This document shows, one piece after another, positions 8,980 to 20,350 of a DNA stretch of 64,000 nt. The notes under the pieces were generated by a model. That model made no database searches, was not told the origin of the DNA, and saw only the letters and a program-made list of their open reading frames with translations. A program made the position numbers and the translations under genes. Position 1 is the first letter of the stretch, and every line of letters starts with the position of its first letter. Source of the stretch: Dankookia rubra (GTDB taxonomy: Bacteria > Pseudomonadota > Alphaproteobacteria > Acetobacterales > Acetobacteraceae); assembly GCF_004355005.1 (NCBI RefSeq), contig NZ_SMSJ01000031.1, positions 1-64,000 of the forward strand. Direction: 5' to 3'.

Positions 8980-10164
8980 ATGGCGCCGGCCCCCGCCCTC
9001 TCGCTCATCCGGCTCATGCTGCGGGATTTCCGCAGCTGGGCGGCGCTGACCGTGACGTTCCAGTCTCGAATCGTCGTGATCTCGGGCCCGAACGGCGCCG
9101 GCAAGACCAACCTGCTGGAAGCGATCAGCCTGCTCGGCCCCGGCCGCGGGCTGCGTGGGGCCAGGACGGCCGAGCTCGGCCGGCAATCCGACGACGCCCC
9201 CCTGCCCTGGGCGGCCGCCGGCCGGTTCCGCGACTCGCTGGGCCAGGAATTCGACATTGGTACCGGCACCCCGGATGGCGGCCCGCCGGAACGCCGCGTC
9301 TTCCGCCTGGATGGCGCCCCGGTGCGGAGCCAGGCGGAGCTGGCCGAACGGCTGGCCGCGGTCTGGCTGACCCCGCAGATGGACCGGCTGTTCCAGGACG
9401 GCGCCGGCGACCGCCGCCGCTTCCTCGACCGCTTGGTCTGGGCGCTGGAGCCGCACCACGCGCGGGAGGTCGCCGCCTATGACAACGCGATGGTCCAGCG
9501 CAACCGGCTGCTCTCGCAGGAGCGGCGGGAGGGGCTGCGGGTCGATCCGGCCTGGTTGGCGGGGCTCGAGGACGCCATGGCCCGGCACGGCGTCGCCGCC
9601 GCGGCTGCCCGCCGCGGGCTGGTGGCGCGGCTGAACGCCCGCCTGGCGGATGGCGTCACTGGCGCCTTCCCGGCGGCGCGGCTGGACCTGCTCTGCCCGG
9701 TTTCGGCGGCGCTGGCCGCGGCGCCGGCGCTGGCGGTGGAAGACGGGCTCCGGGCCGATTGGGCCGCCAGCCGCGGCCGCGACGCGGCGGCGGGGGCGAC
9801 CCTGACCGGGCCGCACCGAGCCGACCTGCTCTTCACCCATGCGCCGAAGGGCATCCCGGCGGCGCTCTGCTCGACCGGGGAGCAGAAGGCCCTGCTGGTC
9901 GCCGTGGTGCTGGCGCATGCCGCGCTGATCGCCGCGGCGCGCGGCTTCGCCCCGCTGCTGCTGCTGGACGAGGTGGCCGCCCACCTGGACGAGTCGCGGC
10001 GGGAGGCGCTGTTCGCGGCACTCGCGGCCCTGCCGGCCCAGGCCTTCCTGACCGGGACGGATGCCGCCGTCTTCGCCCCGCTGCGGAGCACGGCGGAGGG
10101 ATTCCGGGCCGTTCCGGACGCACTCGTTCCGGATGGAGATTTTCCCGTGCCTGGGGCCGCCTGA
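8980..10164 (+). CDS. recF: DNA replication and repair protein RecF
   Basis: The 394-residue SMC-like ATPase has LRDFRSW near the N-terminus, the Walker A GPNGAGKT (about 36-43), the ABC-type signature STGEQKALL and a Walker B LLLLDEVAAHLDE. RecF loads RecA at gapped DNA together with RecO and RecR. Length fits the family (about 360-390). It precedes gyrB by 56 bp, part of the old dnaA-dnaN-recF-gyrB arrangement, but dnaA and dnaN are not here. Confidence 0.95.
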   Translation: MAPAPALSLIRLMLRDFRSWAALTVTFQSRIVVISGPNGAGKTNLLEAISLLGPGRGLRGARTAELGRQSDDAPLPWAAAGRFRDSLGQEFDIGTGTPDGGPPERRVFRLDGAPVRSQAELAERLAAVWLTPQMDRLFQDGAGDRRRFLDRLVWALEPHHAREVAAYDNAMVQRNRLLSQERREGLRVDPAWLAGLEDAMARHGVAAAAARRGLVARLNARLADGVTGAFPAARLDLLCPVSAALAAAPALAVEDGLRADWAASRGRDAAAGATLTGPHRADLLFTHAPKGIPAALCSTGEQKALLVAVVLAHAALIAAARGFAPLLLLDEVAAHLDESRREALFAALAALPAQAFLTGTDAAVFAPLRSTAEGFRAVPDALVPDGDFPVPGAA

Positions 10165-10199
10165 ATCCCTATATTGCTTCCAGTTTCCCGACGCGATGA

Positions 10200-12668
<2,469 letters not shown>

Positions 12669-12818
12669 GTTTCTGTCAAATGACGATTGACTCAAACATG
12701 CCCTCACCACGACCCAATGTCGGGGGGCATTTGACTCAGAGTCTTCGGTTTAAGACGAATTTTGGTGTAGTGGGTCTGTTTTCCTAATATTGGGGAGCTA
12801 AGAATCGGGTGCGCCATT

Positions 12819-12882
<64 letters not shown>

Positions 12883-13108
12883 TTACTGACAAATTTGCTC
12901 GCTTTTTGATGCCCGGTGCGCACCGGTCCCCTTGTCCGTCCCCTAGTCCGATTCCCGATCGAGGGCGCATACCGACGAACATGCCGGCGATCCACTGGCC
13001 CGGGTCGCGGCTTGGAAGTGACTTCCGATTTGATTGATCACCTCTGCGTCCGAGCCGCGTGAGTTCGGAATCTATGGCTTGGGGCTGACCTTTCGAATCC
13101 CTTTGCCC

Positions 13109-13315
13109 GCTCCAGTCGGTCTCCTCACAACCTGTCTCTCCCGACTAAGGCGCCGCGCTGAGGCGCAGGTTTCCCGCGGATTTCAGCCGCAACCTTGATG
13201 CTGCAAGGTCGGAACGAGGGCGGGTTTTCTTTCCGAAATGCCGGAGAGTCTCCGGACCTTGAGGGTAGCCCGATTTAACCCTCAAGCTTTAGCGCATTGA
13301 AAAACCAAGATCTTT
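13109..13315 (+). repeat. Direct repeat copy A (about 200 bp, structured)
   Basis: The first 168 bp align without gaps to 57873-58040 with about 20 mismatches by eye, and weaker similarity continues some 35 bp. Inside are CGCC...GGCG (kept in both copies), CCGGAG-AGT-CTCCGG, and a longer hairpin CTTGAGGGT...ACCCTCAAG at 13258-13286. In copy B the equivalent hairpin is built from different bases. No protein frame is open through both copies. It may be a structured RNA or a mobile repeat. Confidence 0.75.
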
Positions 13316-13525
13316 GGACCGAGCGCCGGCGCCTTATTCAGCGTTTCGACCGCCCACCAGTCGACGCGGCGGACGAGATCAGCTTTCTCCCCCAAGCCCT
13401 TGCCTCTCGCGGAACTCCGATAGACCATCCCGATCCATTCCTGATCGGAGGCAGCCGCCCTGCCTACACCGCATGACATTTCCGGACTGATCGCCTGGGC
13501 CAAGCGGGAGGAATGGCGCGGCGCC

Positions 13526-14860
13526 GTGGCTGAGTTCCTCGGCCGCCACACCGCCAAGGCCTGCACAGCTGTAGGTATCGAGATGCAGGAGATCGCGGAT
13601 GTTCTCGGCAACGATGCCGCCATGGTCGTTTGGGGCGCGGCCTTTGAGGATCTGGTCGCCACCGATCTACCTGACGGGCGCAATCTCGCAGACGACTATC
13701 TCCGCCGGCGCGGCTGGAAAGAGGGCGCGTCCACACGCGAGTACATTGCGGGCCTGCGCCGGTCGACGATCAGCCTCTATGAGGTGAGCGGGCTCGTGCC
13801 GGGCGAATCGATGCAATTGCGCGACCTGGTCCGCGGCGGCGAGCCAGTGCGCGTGTCGGAGAAGCTGGGCTCCCAAGGGCTACGACAGTGGGATCGCGTT
13901 GCCACGCGGGTGATTCCCTTGCGCGCGAGTGCGGTGATCAGCGGCACGCTGATGCCCTTCGACCAGGACACCAGCGAGGCGCTGCTTGCCTCGCTCCGGA
14001 AGGCCGGGACGAAGGCCCCCCGCGAAGTTGCCAAGGTCGCGCAGGAGTTCGGTATCGAGACGGACGCGAAGGCTCTGGCCGGCATGATGACCCCGGACCT
14101 GCTGCTCGCCGGTGCCGCCTTCATGGTCACGAATTTCTGGCTCGATGCGGCGCTCAAGGCGGCACAGGGTGGGAATCGGCCCGATCTGGTCAACAGCGAG
14201 GGTGATCCGCTCGAGTTCACCACACTGCACTTCCCCTTGCTGGCGGGCATCAAGCCCGAGCAGATCCGCGCGGCGCTGGCCACCGTCCCAGCACTCCGGC
14301 AGGAAGATCCGGACTTCTGGAACTGGTTGGACGCGCCCGGAGCGGCGCCGCAGACCGCGCCGCGTCGGGGAAAAGCCCAGACCTTCTTCAGCAAGATGGA
14401 GGACGGGTCCTTGGTGCTCGGCACGCTGGCACTGAAGGGGCGTCGCCTGTCACTGGAGGTGAACTCCACCGTGCGGGCGGAGCGCGGCCAAGGGCTGCTT
14501 GGGCCCGTGCTGGCCGGCTTGGTTGGTCCGCCCCTCATCGAACGGACCGACCTTGAGCAGATGCTGGCAGCCGAGCGGCCGCCCCCGGAGCCGAGCGGCC
14601 TGTCGCCAGAAGATGAGCGCGCGCTGATCCGCCAGACACTGGAGGACCACTACCGGCACATCCTCGACCAGCCGATCCCCTCTCTCGGCGGCAAGTCGCC
14701 CCGCGCGGCGGCAAAGTCACCGAAGGGGCGTGAGAAGGTCGTGGCTTGGCTCAAGATGCTGGAGAACCACTCGGCCAAACGCCCAGCTGGGGACCCGATC
14801 GGCGAGTACGACTTCGGCTGGATGTGGCAGGAGCTTGGAGTTCAAGCTTTGCGGGGGTGA
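13526..14860 (+). CDS. Hypothetical protein (444 aa or longer)
   Basis: I do not recognise a named domain. The protein is soluble and acidic, with segments such as RRRGWKEGASTREYIAGLR, SLYEVSGLVPGE, LRDLVRGGEPVRVSEK and, near the end, REKVVAWLKMLENHSA with YDFGWMWQELGV. The frame stays open upstream of this GTG to a stop at 13442 and would add TPHDISGLIAWAKREEWRG, which reads like authentic protein. A CTG at 13460 would then be the only near-cognate start there. Either the gene uses CTG or its true start codon was lost. Its last codons run into an inverted repeat (14844). Confidence 0.65.
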   Translation: MAEFLGRHTAKACTAVGIEMQEIADVLGNDAAMVVWGAAFEDLVATDLPDGRNLADDYLRRRGWKEGASTREYIAGLRRSTISLYEVSGLVPGESMQLRDLVRGGEPVRVSEKLGSQGLRQWDRVATRVIPLRASAVISGTLMPFDQDTSEALLASLRKAGTKAPREVAKVAQEFGIETDAKALAGMMTPDLLLAGAAFMVTNFWLDAALKAAQGGNRPDLVNSEGDPLEFTTLHFPLLAGIKPEQIRAALATVPALRQEDPDFWNWLDAPGAAPQTAPRRGKAQTFFSKMEDGSLVLGTLALKGRRLSLEVNSTVRAERGQGLLGPVLAGLVGPPLIERTDLEQMLAAERPPPEPSGLSPEDERALIRQTLEDHYRHILDQPIPSLGGKSPRAAAKSPKGREKVVAWLKMLENHSAKRPAGDPIGEYDFGWMWQELGVQALRG

Positions 14861-15014
14861 CCCTTCTCCAGTCGGATCCCCTCAAGCCGTTCTCTGCAGT
14901 GGTGACCAGCGCCGTGCAGCGCCAGTTCGGCCCCGGTACGCACGTGGAGTTTGATACTACGCCCGAACAGGCTGCAGGGCTCCTTCTACGAACGGTGACC
15001 CCTCGCCAAAGCTT
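14844..15014. repeat. Imperfect inverted repeat pair bounding a 170-bp segment
   Basis: AAGCTTTGCGGGGGTGACC at 14844-14862 is matched, inverted, by GGTGACCCCTCGCCAAAGCTT at 14994-15014 with a few mismatches. The enclosed segment holds an open frame reading PFSAVVTSAVQRQFGPGTHV and EQAAGLLLRTVTP, which looks like a gene fragment. The unit may be a small insertion next to the end of the preceding gene. Beyond it, up to 15171, I see only the presumed upstream region of the lipoprotein gene. Confidence 0.4.
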
Positions 15015-15171
15015 GCACCATTAGCCGCTTGCGGCTCCAAGGCCGGATCCCTGGAATGCAGGCGCATTCCCGCCGGTGCCTACGTTGCGAGTTGGTGTTT
15101 CCATCTCTTGGTTATTCGATCATCAGAAAAAAAGCGCCCGTCTCTCCTTACCGTCCTCGAAGAGGTGTGCT

Positions 15172-16080
15172 GTGCGATGTTGGCTTCAGAGTTTACTAGT
15201 GTTCATTTTGGCTGGCTGCACAGGCCCTCTCAATACAACAGATTACACGACAGCTGACATCGAGACCCTAAGACGCGCGGTTGTGTCAGTTGGCTCAGGT
15301 TCCTTTCACAGCGCCATCGCCGGCTTTTGGGACGACACCTTTCGTCCGGCCGGTGTTCAGCGGCGCCCTTTTGCCGTTGCTTACACAAGCAGCCAGCCCT
15401 CTCGGCGCGATGCGGAGAACGCCGCCACTCAGCAATGTGCTAAGCTGAGCGGCGCAACATGCAGGCTAGTGTTCGTAAATGGAGAGCCCGTCGGATGGGC
15501 CACAAGCTTGCGGTACTTGTTTGGGAAGGTCAGTGACCCACAAGCTCAGCTAACTATAGCGGAGATAGACGACCGAGGTTACGAGCAAAGGTCGGCCTTT
15601 GCCGAATGGGAAGCTCGGGTCCAACATGCCAGAGCAGAACAAGAAGCTGAACAAGCTCGGGCCCGCGCCGCTGACGAAGCCGAGATGGCGGCGCGACGTG
15701 CCGACGACGACACCTACAATCAAGTGCAGCAGCAACGTGAAAACAGAGCTGCCGCTCGTCAAACAGCGCCTCAGCCGGTGCCGCCGCAGCGGACCGCTGG
15801 CGGCGGGCATGTTCCAAACACCTTTCGAGACGCCCCTCCAAGCAGCTCACCGGGACAGTCACCATCCGACGCCCGGGTGCGCGAAACCATCGTGCGCGAG
15901 AGTGTCAGCGCCTACCTCGCTACCGGCCGGCCCTGTGCCTGCCCCTATAACACGACGCGGAACGGCGCGTCCTGCGGCGGGCGGAGCGCATACAGCCGGC
16001 CCGGAGGTGCCGCACCGCTCTGCTACCCGTACGACGTGAGTGACGCGGAGGTAGCTGCTTTTCGGCAGAGCCGCCATTGA
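15172..16080 (+). CDS. Cys-rich C-terminus putative lipoprotein
   Basis: Starting at the GTG at 15172, which has AGAGG six bases upstream, the 302-residue product has a signal ending in the lipobox LAGC (Cys16), so it should be lipidated. A domain follows with FAVAYTSSQPSRRDAENAA and paired cysteines, resembling DUF4189-like regions. Then come a charged coiled-coil stretch (EWEARVQHARAEQEAEQARA) and a Pro/Ser linker. The end carries a four-cysteine motif, CACPYNTTRNGASCGG to PLCYPYDVSD. Frames upstream of the GTG are probably not translated. It is followed at 96 bp by an exported nuclease. Confidence 0.72.
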   Translation: MRCWLQSLLVFILAGCTGPLNTTDYTTADIETLRRAVVSVGSGSFHSAIAGFWDDTFRPAGVQRRPFAVAYTSSQPSRRDAENAATQQCAKLSGATCRLVFVNGEPVGWATSLRYLFGKVSDPQAQLTIAEIDDRGYEQRSAFAEWEARVQHARAEQEAEQARARAADEAEMAARRADDDTYNQVQQQRENRAAARQTAPQPVPPQRTAGGGHVPNTFRDAPPSSSPGQSPSDARVRETIVRESVSAYLATGRPCACPYNTTRNGASCGGRSAYSRPGGAAPLCYPYDVSDAEVAAFRQSRH

Positions 16081-16176
16081 CGTGTCGGATCATACACGAG
16101 GCGCTTCCCTCCGACCTGGCATAAGTCGATGAAAGTTTCACGGTGCTGGCGTTGTGTTCCAGAGAGGGAAGCCGGC

Positions 16177-17172
16177 ATGGCTCTACGGACGCGTCGAATG
16201 AGGCCCTTAACTCTAACCTTTCTCGCTCTGATCTGCGGCCTGCCTGGCGCGGCCGCTGCAGCGCCGTCGGCCTGCCCTCAACACCATCCGGGCGGGGCGG
16301 CGCCCGACATTGTCCGCCCCCAGCTCGCAGCCGAGACCCGGGAGCTATGCTTCCGCGAATATGCTGTCGTCCACAGCGGTGTCTCGCGCACTCCGCTCGC
16401 CGCTGCCGAGCACCTGACCCGCGAGCGGGTGCAGGCTGCGCGGGAACTACGCCGGGAGAACGCCTTCCACGAGGAGGAGCGGCTCCCGCCCGAGCAGCGC
16501 GCCCGCTTGGCCGATTATGCCCGCTCCGGCTTCGATCGCGGCCACATGGCGCCCTCCGGCAACATGAGCACGCCCGAGGCGCAGGCCGAGAGCTTCAGCC
16601 TCGCCAATATGGTGCCCCAGGATCCCGGCTCGAACCGGTGCCTATGGGAGGGTATCGAGAGCGCTGTGCGCGACCTCGCCGTGCGCGAAGGCGAGGTCTG
16701 GGTACTGACCGGGCCGTTGTTTCAGGGCGAGACGCTACGTCGGCTGAACGGGCGGGTGCTGGTGCCGACGGGCCTCTACAAGGCCGTCTACCTTCCGTCC
16801 CGCCGCGAAGCCGCCGCCTATGTAGCGCCGAACGCGCCAGGGATGGAGTGGCGAGCCGTGCCCGTGGCCGAACTGCGCGAGCTGGCCGGAATCGACGCTT
16901 TCCCAGCGGCGCCAGCTGAGGCACGCACTCGTACCCTGCGGCTGCCGGAACCGAAACCGCACAACGTGGGCGGCGCGTGCGAGCGGGGCGAAAAGGTGGC
17001 GGCGAACCAGCCGCCACCGCCGCCGGGTGGTCAGATGCAGCCCGGCCCGGCCGCTCCGTCGGCCGCGCCTAGCAGCGGCTTTGGTGCGGGCGGCTACACG
17101 CTTGTGGCTGTTGCGGCGCTCGTCGCCGTGGTGGCCGGCGTCCTACTCTACCGCGTGCTCGGCCGGCGCTGA
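16177..17172 (+). CDS. Exported DNA/RNA non-specific endonuclease with C-terminal membrane anchor
   Basis: The 331-residue protein has a signal peptide (hydrophobic 11-28, cleavage near AAAA-P). The NUC-type active-site motif DRGHMAPSGN (D120, H123) is followed by a metal-binding region SLANMVPQDPGSNRCLWEGIE. These motifs define the beta-beta-alpha-metal endonucleases that cut single- and double-stranded nucleic acid. After a Pro/Gly linker comes a transmembrane helix (about 306-328) with a basic end, unusual for this family. An AGGGA site eight bases upstream supports the ATG at 16177. It is probably co-transcribed with the genes on both sides. Confidence 0.85.
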   Translation: MALRTRRMRPLTLTFLALICGLPGAAAAAPSACPQHHPGGAAPDIVRPQLAAETRELCFREYAVVHSGVSRTPLAAAEHLTRERVQAARELRRENAFHEEERLPPEQRARLADYARSGFDRGHMAPSGNMSTPEAQAESFSLANMVPQDPGSNRCLWEGIESAVRDLAVREGEVWVLTGPLFQGETLRRLNGRVLVPTGLYKAVYLPSRREAAAYVAPNAPGMEWRAVPVAELRELAGIDAFPAAPAEARTRTLRLPEPKPHNVGGACERGEKVAANQPPPPPGGQMQPGPAAPSAAPSSGFGAGGYTLVAVAALVAVVAGVLLYRVLGRR

Positions 17173-17189
17173 CCAGGGGAGGATTAGTT

Positions 17190-17444
17190 ATGGCCATGGA
17201 ACCCTTTGCCGACGAGGCCTCAGCACTTCAGGTTGGCGGTCTGAAAATAGAGAACCGGCTCGACCGCGTGTCGCTGTACGGCAGCCTTGATCTGACCAGA
17301 GATAAGGCGGGCCTGCGGCTTGCGCGCGAACTGCACACCATCCTCGAAGCCGTGGTGGCCGCCTTGCAGCGTGAAGACACCGCGTTGCCGGAGACAGTGC
17401 AGACCGCCCAAGGAGAGGACACGGTCAAGAACCCCTTCGGGTAA
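17190..17444 (+). CDS. Small hypothetical protein linked to the nuclease gene
   Basis: This 84-residue acidic protein starts at an ATG 18 bp after the nuclease stop, with GGGGAGG upstream. It has a short strand-rich part (GGLKIENRLDRVSLYGSLDLT), a helix (KAGLRLARELHTILEAVVAALQ) and a polar tail ending NPFG. No signal peptide is visible, so it is cytoplasmic. I do not recognise the family. Its position and charge would suit an inhibitor of the nuclease before export, but this is inference only. Confidence 0.65.
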   Translation: MAMEPFADEASALQVGGLKIENRLDRVSLYGSLDLTRDKAGLRLARELHTILEAVVAALQREDTALPETVQTAQGEDTVKNPFG

Positions 17445-17692
17445 CCAGCACGTCGGTGATGGCAGCTGGCAAAACCCGTCTTCCCGCCCGGGGACTGGTG
17501 ACCCTCCGAATATCCACTTTTGGAAGAGAAGTTGCCGTCTCCAAGTCGACATAGACCGACCGTTATCTGCTCCATGCGTTTAGTCGAGACCGCAAGCAGC
17601 CGAGGCTGAGCCAGGCTCGACCGTCTTGCGCTGCGTGTCGGAACCATCGCGCGACCTTGGGGCGCTTCGCCGCGCCAACGCCGTGTGGGACG

Positions 17693-18547
17693 TCACTCAA
17701 CGCCCATCACCAGGCCCTCGATGTCGTGCTTCTGGACGACCGGGACGAGCTCGTCGGCGACCCGGCAAACGAGGTGGTCGCGTACGGACCGCGGCAGGGC
17801 ATCGTGGTAGTCCGGCGTTACCATCATGTCGTGCAGGGCGGCATGGCCGGCGCCGGGGGCGTCGACGCCGAGTACCAGCACCGGGCGGGCGATCGGCGAA
17901 GGATGCGCCGTGCCGCGGTGGATCGTCACCGCCGAGCGGCAGGAGATGTCGCCCATCCGCGGGTACTTGCGCACGCCCCTGTCGGCGAATCGCGGCCAGA
18001 TCTCCGCGGGCGGGAACATTTCGTGCTTCCACCCGCGCCCGTCCAGCCACTGCGTGCCGGGGGCAATCTCGAAGGGACCCATGTCCGGGGTCACATCTAC
18101 GCCGGTGAGGTTGAAGGCAAGCGACGTGAGGCGGCGCTGCTCGCCCCAGGTCTCGGGCGGCGAGGGAAAGTCGCGATGCCAGGGCTGGTTGCGGGCGCCC
18201 TGGACGGGGACGTCGAAGCCGACCTCGACGATCTCGTACTTCGGGCCGAGCACCGCCTCGCACATGCCAACGACCCATGGGTGCGTCACGAGGTCTACGA
18301 AGCCGTGCAGATCCTGCGGGTGGATCTCGACATACCAGCGCCGGGGGCCGCGCCCGACGGCGCCGCCGGGGCGTTGGATCGCCGCCCAGAACGCGGTCAT
18401 CATGTCCTCGCGCATCCGCTCGGCCCAGTCGCGGGGGAAGGCGCCCTGCAGGCCGGTGATGCCGTCCCTGTAAAGGGTATCGACGTGGCCGGCGATGTCG
18501 TGGGTCCGGAGGCTCTCGTCTGCGGTCGGTCGCGACTGGATCGTCAT
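17693..18547 (-). CDS. Phytanoyl-CoA dioxygenase (PhyH) family protein
   Basis: The 284-residue protein fits the Fe(II)/2-oxoglutarate dioxygenase fold of the PhyH family. It has an HxD iron ligand pair in QPWHRDF (H124, D126), a later histidine in AVTIHRGTAH (H210) and the oxoglutarate-binding arginine in ARPVLVLG (R221). The substrate cannot be told from sequence; relatives hydroxylate lipids, siderophore or antibiotic precursors and other small molecules. Start MTIQSRP is supported by a GGAG site upstream. The long open frame upstream is a shadow. It is transcribed after a small hypothetical gene. Confidence 0.85.
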   Translation of the reverse strand: MTIQSRPTADESLRTHDIAGHVDTLYRDGITGLQGAFPRDWAERMREDMMTAFWAAIQRPGGAVGRGPRRWYVEIHPQDLHGFVDLVTHPWVVGMCEAVLGPKYEIVEVGFDVPVQGARNQPWHRDFPSPPETWGEQRRLTSLAFNLTGVDVTPDMGPFEIAPGTQWLDGRGWKHEMFPPAEIWPRFADRGVRKYPRMGDISCRSAVTIHRGTAHPSPIARPVLVLGVDAPGAGHAALHDMMVTPDYHDALPRSVRDHLVCRVADELVPVVQKHDIEGLVMGVE

Positions 18548-18618
18548 GGCAAGCTCCTGCGGCGGCGCTGCGCTGATTTCTTGATGGACCGGATCTACCG
18601 GTTGGCACTCCGCCCCGC

Positions 18619-18939
18619 TCAGGCGACGAGGGCCGGCTGCCCGGCGGGGGCCGCCTCCGCGGACCACCGTGCGACGAAGGCGAGGGCGTCCCGGACCTGG
18701 GCAAAGTAGAGCTCGGCGTGGTCCTCGTCGCGCAGCATCACGCTCCAGCGGGTGCCGCCAGAGCCGAGGTGGTCGAAGCACCAGCAGAAGCAGGCGGGCA
18801 GGCGGCACGGGCGCTCGTGGCGGCCGACGCCAAGGCCGGCGAAGGCAGTCTCAGGGATGACGACCCGGGCCGCGAAGACCTCCGAGAGAGAACTATCGGG
18901 CAGCAGCTCGCCGCCGAACACGCCGGTCTCTACTAACAT
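18619..18939 (-). CDS. Hypothetical protein
   Basis: A 106-residue open frame lies 71 bp upstream of the PhyH-type gene on the same strand. It has a central CFCWCFDHLGSGG region and ends in an amphipathic helix (AQVRDALAFVARWSAEA). No family is recognised. Coding potential is plausible from third-position GC and operon placement, but no strong ribosome-binding site is seen. Confidence 0.45.
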   Translation of the reverse strand: MLVETGVFGGELLPDSSLSEVFAARVVIPETAFAGLGVGRHERPCRLPACFCWCFDHLGSGGTRWSVMLRDEDHAELYFAQVRDALAFVARWSAEAAPAGQPALVA

Positions 18940-19463
18940 TCAGCCGCCCTCGCGTTTCCGTGAGGTTCGTATGCCGCCCCCGGCCACCGCTTGAGAAGTC
19001 GCGAACTTTCGCGCCGGAAATCCACTCATGGTTGCGGTTCCGGCCGTCGGTGTTCGGCCGCGGCGAGGCGGCACATCGACACCCTGGGGCGTGCGCCGCC
19101 CCACCTGGGCCGCGCCGTCGGGGGGGATGTGCGGCGCGGATCAAAGGGCAAAGCGGGCAAGGGCGGTCCCGTCGAGGTCGACGTGGAGATCGTGTTCAGC
19201 GCAGGCGGAAGGGACCGCTCGAACACTCGCCCGCCGCTCCGAAGGACAAGTCGCACCATCATAGGCGGTCCTCGGCGGTGCACCGCGATGCTGTTGCCGC
19301 CTTGTCGGATCGCCCATGCGGCCCCCCCCGTGGCACGAGGGCTTACCAGGTTGGGCTGCGGTGAGGCCCCGACCAACTTGCTCCGGATCGGCCGGCGCCG
19401 CCTCAAGCGCCGTCCGTACAGCGACTGCTTGCCTCCCGGAGCTCGGGAGCAGCGCGGACGCGC
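18940..19463. other. Non-coding stretch before the decayed recombinase module
   Basis: Overlapping frames are open on both strands because of high GC, but none has a family resemblance, a good start or a ribosome-binding site. I see no RNA gene or repeat. It may be decayed sequence. Confidence 0.5.
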
Positions 19464-20090
19464 TCAGCCGGAGCCTCGTCGCCCGCGGCCCGAGCGGGAC
19501 CCACTCCCTACGCAGCGCAGGACTGCCCCGAGAGCGTCTTGCTGCTTCACCCAGCCTGCCGGGAGCGGCTCCAATAGCCGCGGCAGGCCCAGCTCCGGCG
19601 GCTGCCGCCCGTCAAGGAGCGCCTCCACGTTATCGGGCGCCAGCAGCGTCAGCCGCAGCAAACTGCCGAGGTATCCCCGCTCGATCTTCTCAGCCGTTGC
19701 CATCTCGCTGATCGAAGCATACCGCCCCTCGTCCAGCAGTCGCTGGTAACGGAACGCCCGCGCCAGCGCCTTCACGAGCGCTGGGTCACGCGGGTGGGCA
19801 TCTGGATCTCGCCAGCCGACCGTACTGGCGTCACCACTGTCTTTCGCCCCGGCCGCTGCCGGATGGCCAGTGGCACCCGGACCGTGATGTGGGTCGCCAT
19901 GCTCATGCGGCGGCCACTAGCGCGTCGGGCGCGACTGCGGTGAGGTCTCGCACCAAGCCGGCTAGGCCCTCTACCCGCAGCCGGATTTCGCCTCCGGTGG
20001 ACCCGCCCACCACCCGCTCCGCCAATGCCCGCACAATCCGCCTACTTCATGGGGAAGAACTCGCCTCAAAGGAGATCGAGCCGGCCTAGC
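19464..20090 (-). pseudogene. Decayed copy of a serine-recombinase module
   Basis: This stretch is a degenerate copy of 22271-22830. The small HTH-like gene (start equivalent at 19906) has lost one base after its PTR codons, so its frame breaks; the remainder reads KALARAFRYQRLLDEGRYAS and IERGYLG as in the intact copy. Upstream of it lies the last part of the large recombinase, readable as RIVRALAERVVGG and RLRVEGLAGLVRDL. That part carries an in-frame TAG and a small deletion near 20040-20060. The rest of the recombinase is gone, so this is a remnant of a second, older element. Confidence 0.8.
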
Positions 20091-20350
20091 GCCGCTACCC
20101 TTCGACCGATGTCTCGGACAACCTGCCGGGCGGGACAGCGATAGGAGAGTGTTGCGCCGGATCTTTTCCGACCACGTCAACGGAAGTGGTTCCGTCGAAG
20201 TGGAAAGACTGACGCCGTCTGGCACACCTACTGGCGCTTCCTGCGATCGGGCGCTACGCCCTACTTCCGGTCTGGAGGCGCTTGGGTGATTATCCTGGCG
20301 CATCAACACCGGTCTCACTAAATCGCTGCCATCAGCCGAGATACTGCAGT

